From contig CALFSR010000086.1 of assembly GCA_937916565.1 (NCBI GenBank), positions 1 to 5,422 on the forward strand: a stretch of 5,422 nucleotides of DNA. Direction: 5' to 3'. Below the pieces are notes generated by a model, which saw nothing but the letters and a program-made list of their open reading frames with translations, was not told where the DNA came from and did not search any database. This document shows positions 5,024-5,422 of the stretch, one piece after another (position 1 is the stretch's first letter; each line of letters opens with the position of its first letter). The position numbers were made by a program, and so were the translations under genes. The stretch is from an uncultured Bacillota bacterium (GTDB lineage: Bacteria > Bacillota > Limnochordia > Limnochordales > ZCTH02-B6).

Positions 5024-5422
5024 ATGAACTACCGGCTGCTTTTGTTGGGACCGCCGCTGCTCGTGCGGGGCTCCGAAACCGTCCCGCTCAAGTCCCGCAA
5101 AGGCCAGGCACTCCTGTGGTACCTGGCCGCCAATCCGGACAAGACGTTTTCCCGCGAACACCTTCACGGGCTCTTATGGGACGAGCTGCCCTCCAACTCG
5201 GCCCGGCGGGACTTCAACACCATGCTGTCTCGGCTGCGCGCGGAGGCGCCGCTCGACTGCATCCGCCGCACCGGGACGCAGTTGGGTTGGAATCCCGACG
5301 CCGGGTTTTCGACGGATATTGCGGACTTTTTAAGGTGGACGGCCGGGTCTGAGCCACACTTCGGTTCCCCGCCGCCGCAACTTTCCCTCGCTCCCGACGC
5401 CAAAGAAGCGCTCCGCCGGGCC
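5024..5422 (+). CDS. SARP/BTAD-type winged-helix transcriptional regulator, N-terminal part
   Basis: The frame from ATG 5024 stays open for 133 codons to the right edge, so only the N-terminus is visible. Residues about 3-85 form an OmpR/PhoB-like winged-helix DNA-binding domain in the style of SARP/BTAD regulators. Landmarks are YRLLLLGPPLLVRG (3-16), LKSRKGQALLWYLAANP (22-38), FSREHLHGLLWDELP (42-56) and SARRDFNTMLSRLR (59-72), where the SRK...LLWYLA and SRE.L..LLW patterns are typical. After about residue 100 the sequence becomes Pro-rich and probably leads to a bacterial transcriptional activation (TPR-like) or ATPase region outside the window. Such proteins usually activate promoters with direct repeats near the -35. 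The start is supported by the beginning of the beta-strand of the domain; the Shine-Dalgarno site is weak (GGGGG), and an in-frame TTG at 5018 is possible. It is divergent from the secreted-protein gene and has a repeat array just upstream. Confidence 0.8.
   Translation, partial: MNYRLLLLGPPLLVRGSETVPLKSRKGQALLWYLAANPDKTFSREHLHGLLWDELPSNSARRDFNTMLSRLRAEAPLDCIRRTGTQLGWNPDAGFSTDIADFLRWTAGSEPHFGSPPPQLSLAPDAKEALRRA

Noticed and set aside
5174..5334. Two TTA codons in the SARP-type gene, as in bldA-controlled Streptomyces regulators
   Set aside because: The locus encodes an outer-membrane transporter, so the host is not Streptomyces. TTA also appears as an ordinary rare codon, for example in tpsA, so no bldA-type control can be claimed.

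Overview
The window is GC-rich and holds four genes: three read leftward (minus strand) and a fourth reads rightward and leaves the right edge. The two leftmost genes form a two-partner secretion pair (type Vb). These are an outer-membrane TpsB/FhaC-type transporter (1894-3546) and the start of its exported TpsA/filamentous-haemagglutinin-type substrate (631 codons, cut by the left edge). A TpsB pore requires an outer membrane, so the host is a diderm. A SARP/BTAD-type regulator and strong GGAGG Shine-Dalgarno sites would fit a high-GC diderm lineage of the Bacillota (for example Limnochordia-like), but this is an inference and no marker gene here settles it.

Layout from left to right: tpsA-like partial CDS (1-1894, minus); tpsB-like CDS (1894-3546, minus), whose stop overlaps the tpsA start by one base; a 3547-3828 control region; a small secreted protein of unknown function (3829-4500, minus); a 523-bp gap (4501-5023) with several hairpins; and the 5' end of a SARP/BTAD-type regulator gene (5024 onward, plus).

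The most striking non-coding signal is a shared one. The tpsB control region has six 11-bp tandem units with the core TTACAC (3701-3766). The regulator's own upstream region has five units of the same period and core (4923-4977). Heptamer-like direct repeats at 11-bp or 22-bp spacing are the known binding pattern of OmpR/PhoB-type winged-helix proteins, including SARPs. The simplest model is that the regulator, or a PhoP/OmpR-type protein, controls both itself and the secretion operon. At tpsB the promoter-proximal unit sits exactly where a -35 box should be, 17 bp from a TAGAAT -10. That -10 lies inside a perfect 10-bp inverted repeat.

Both secretion proteins depart from family signatures: TpsA has NPFG where NPNG is usual, and TpsB lacks a recognisable VRGY-type motif. 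The small secreted protein is probably a companion of the system, but its role is unknown.
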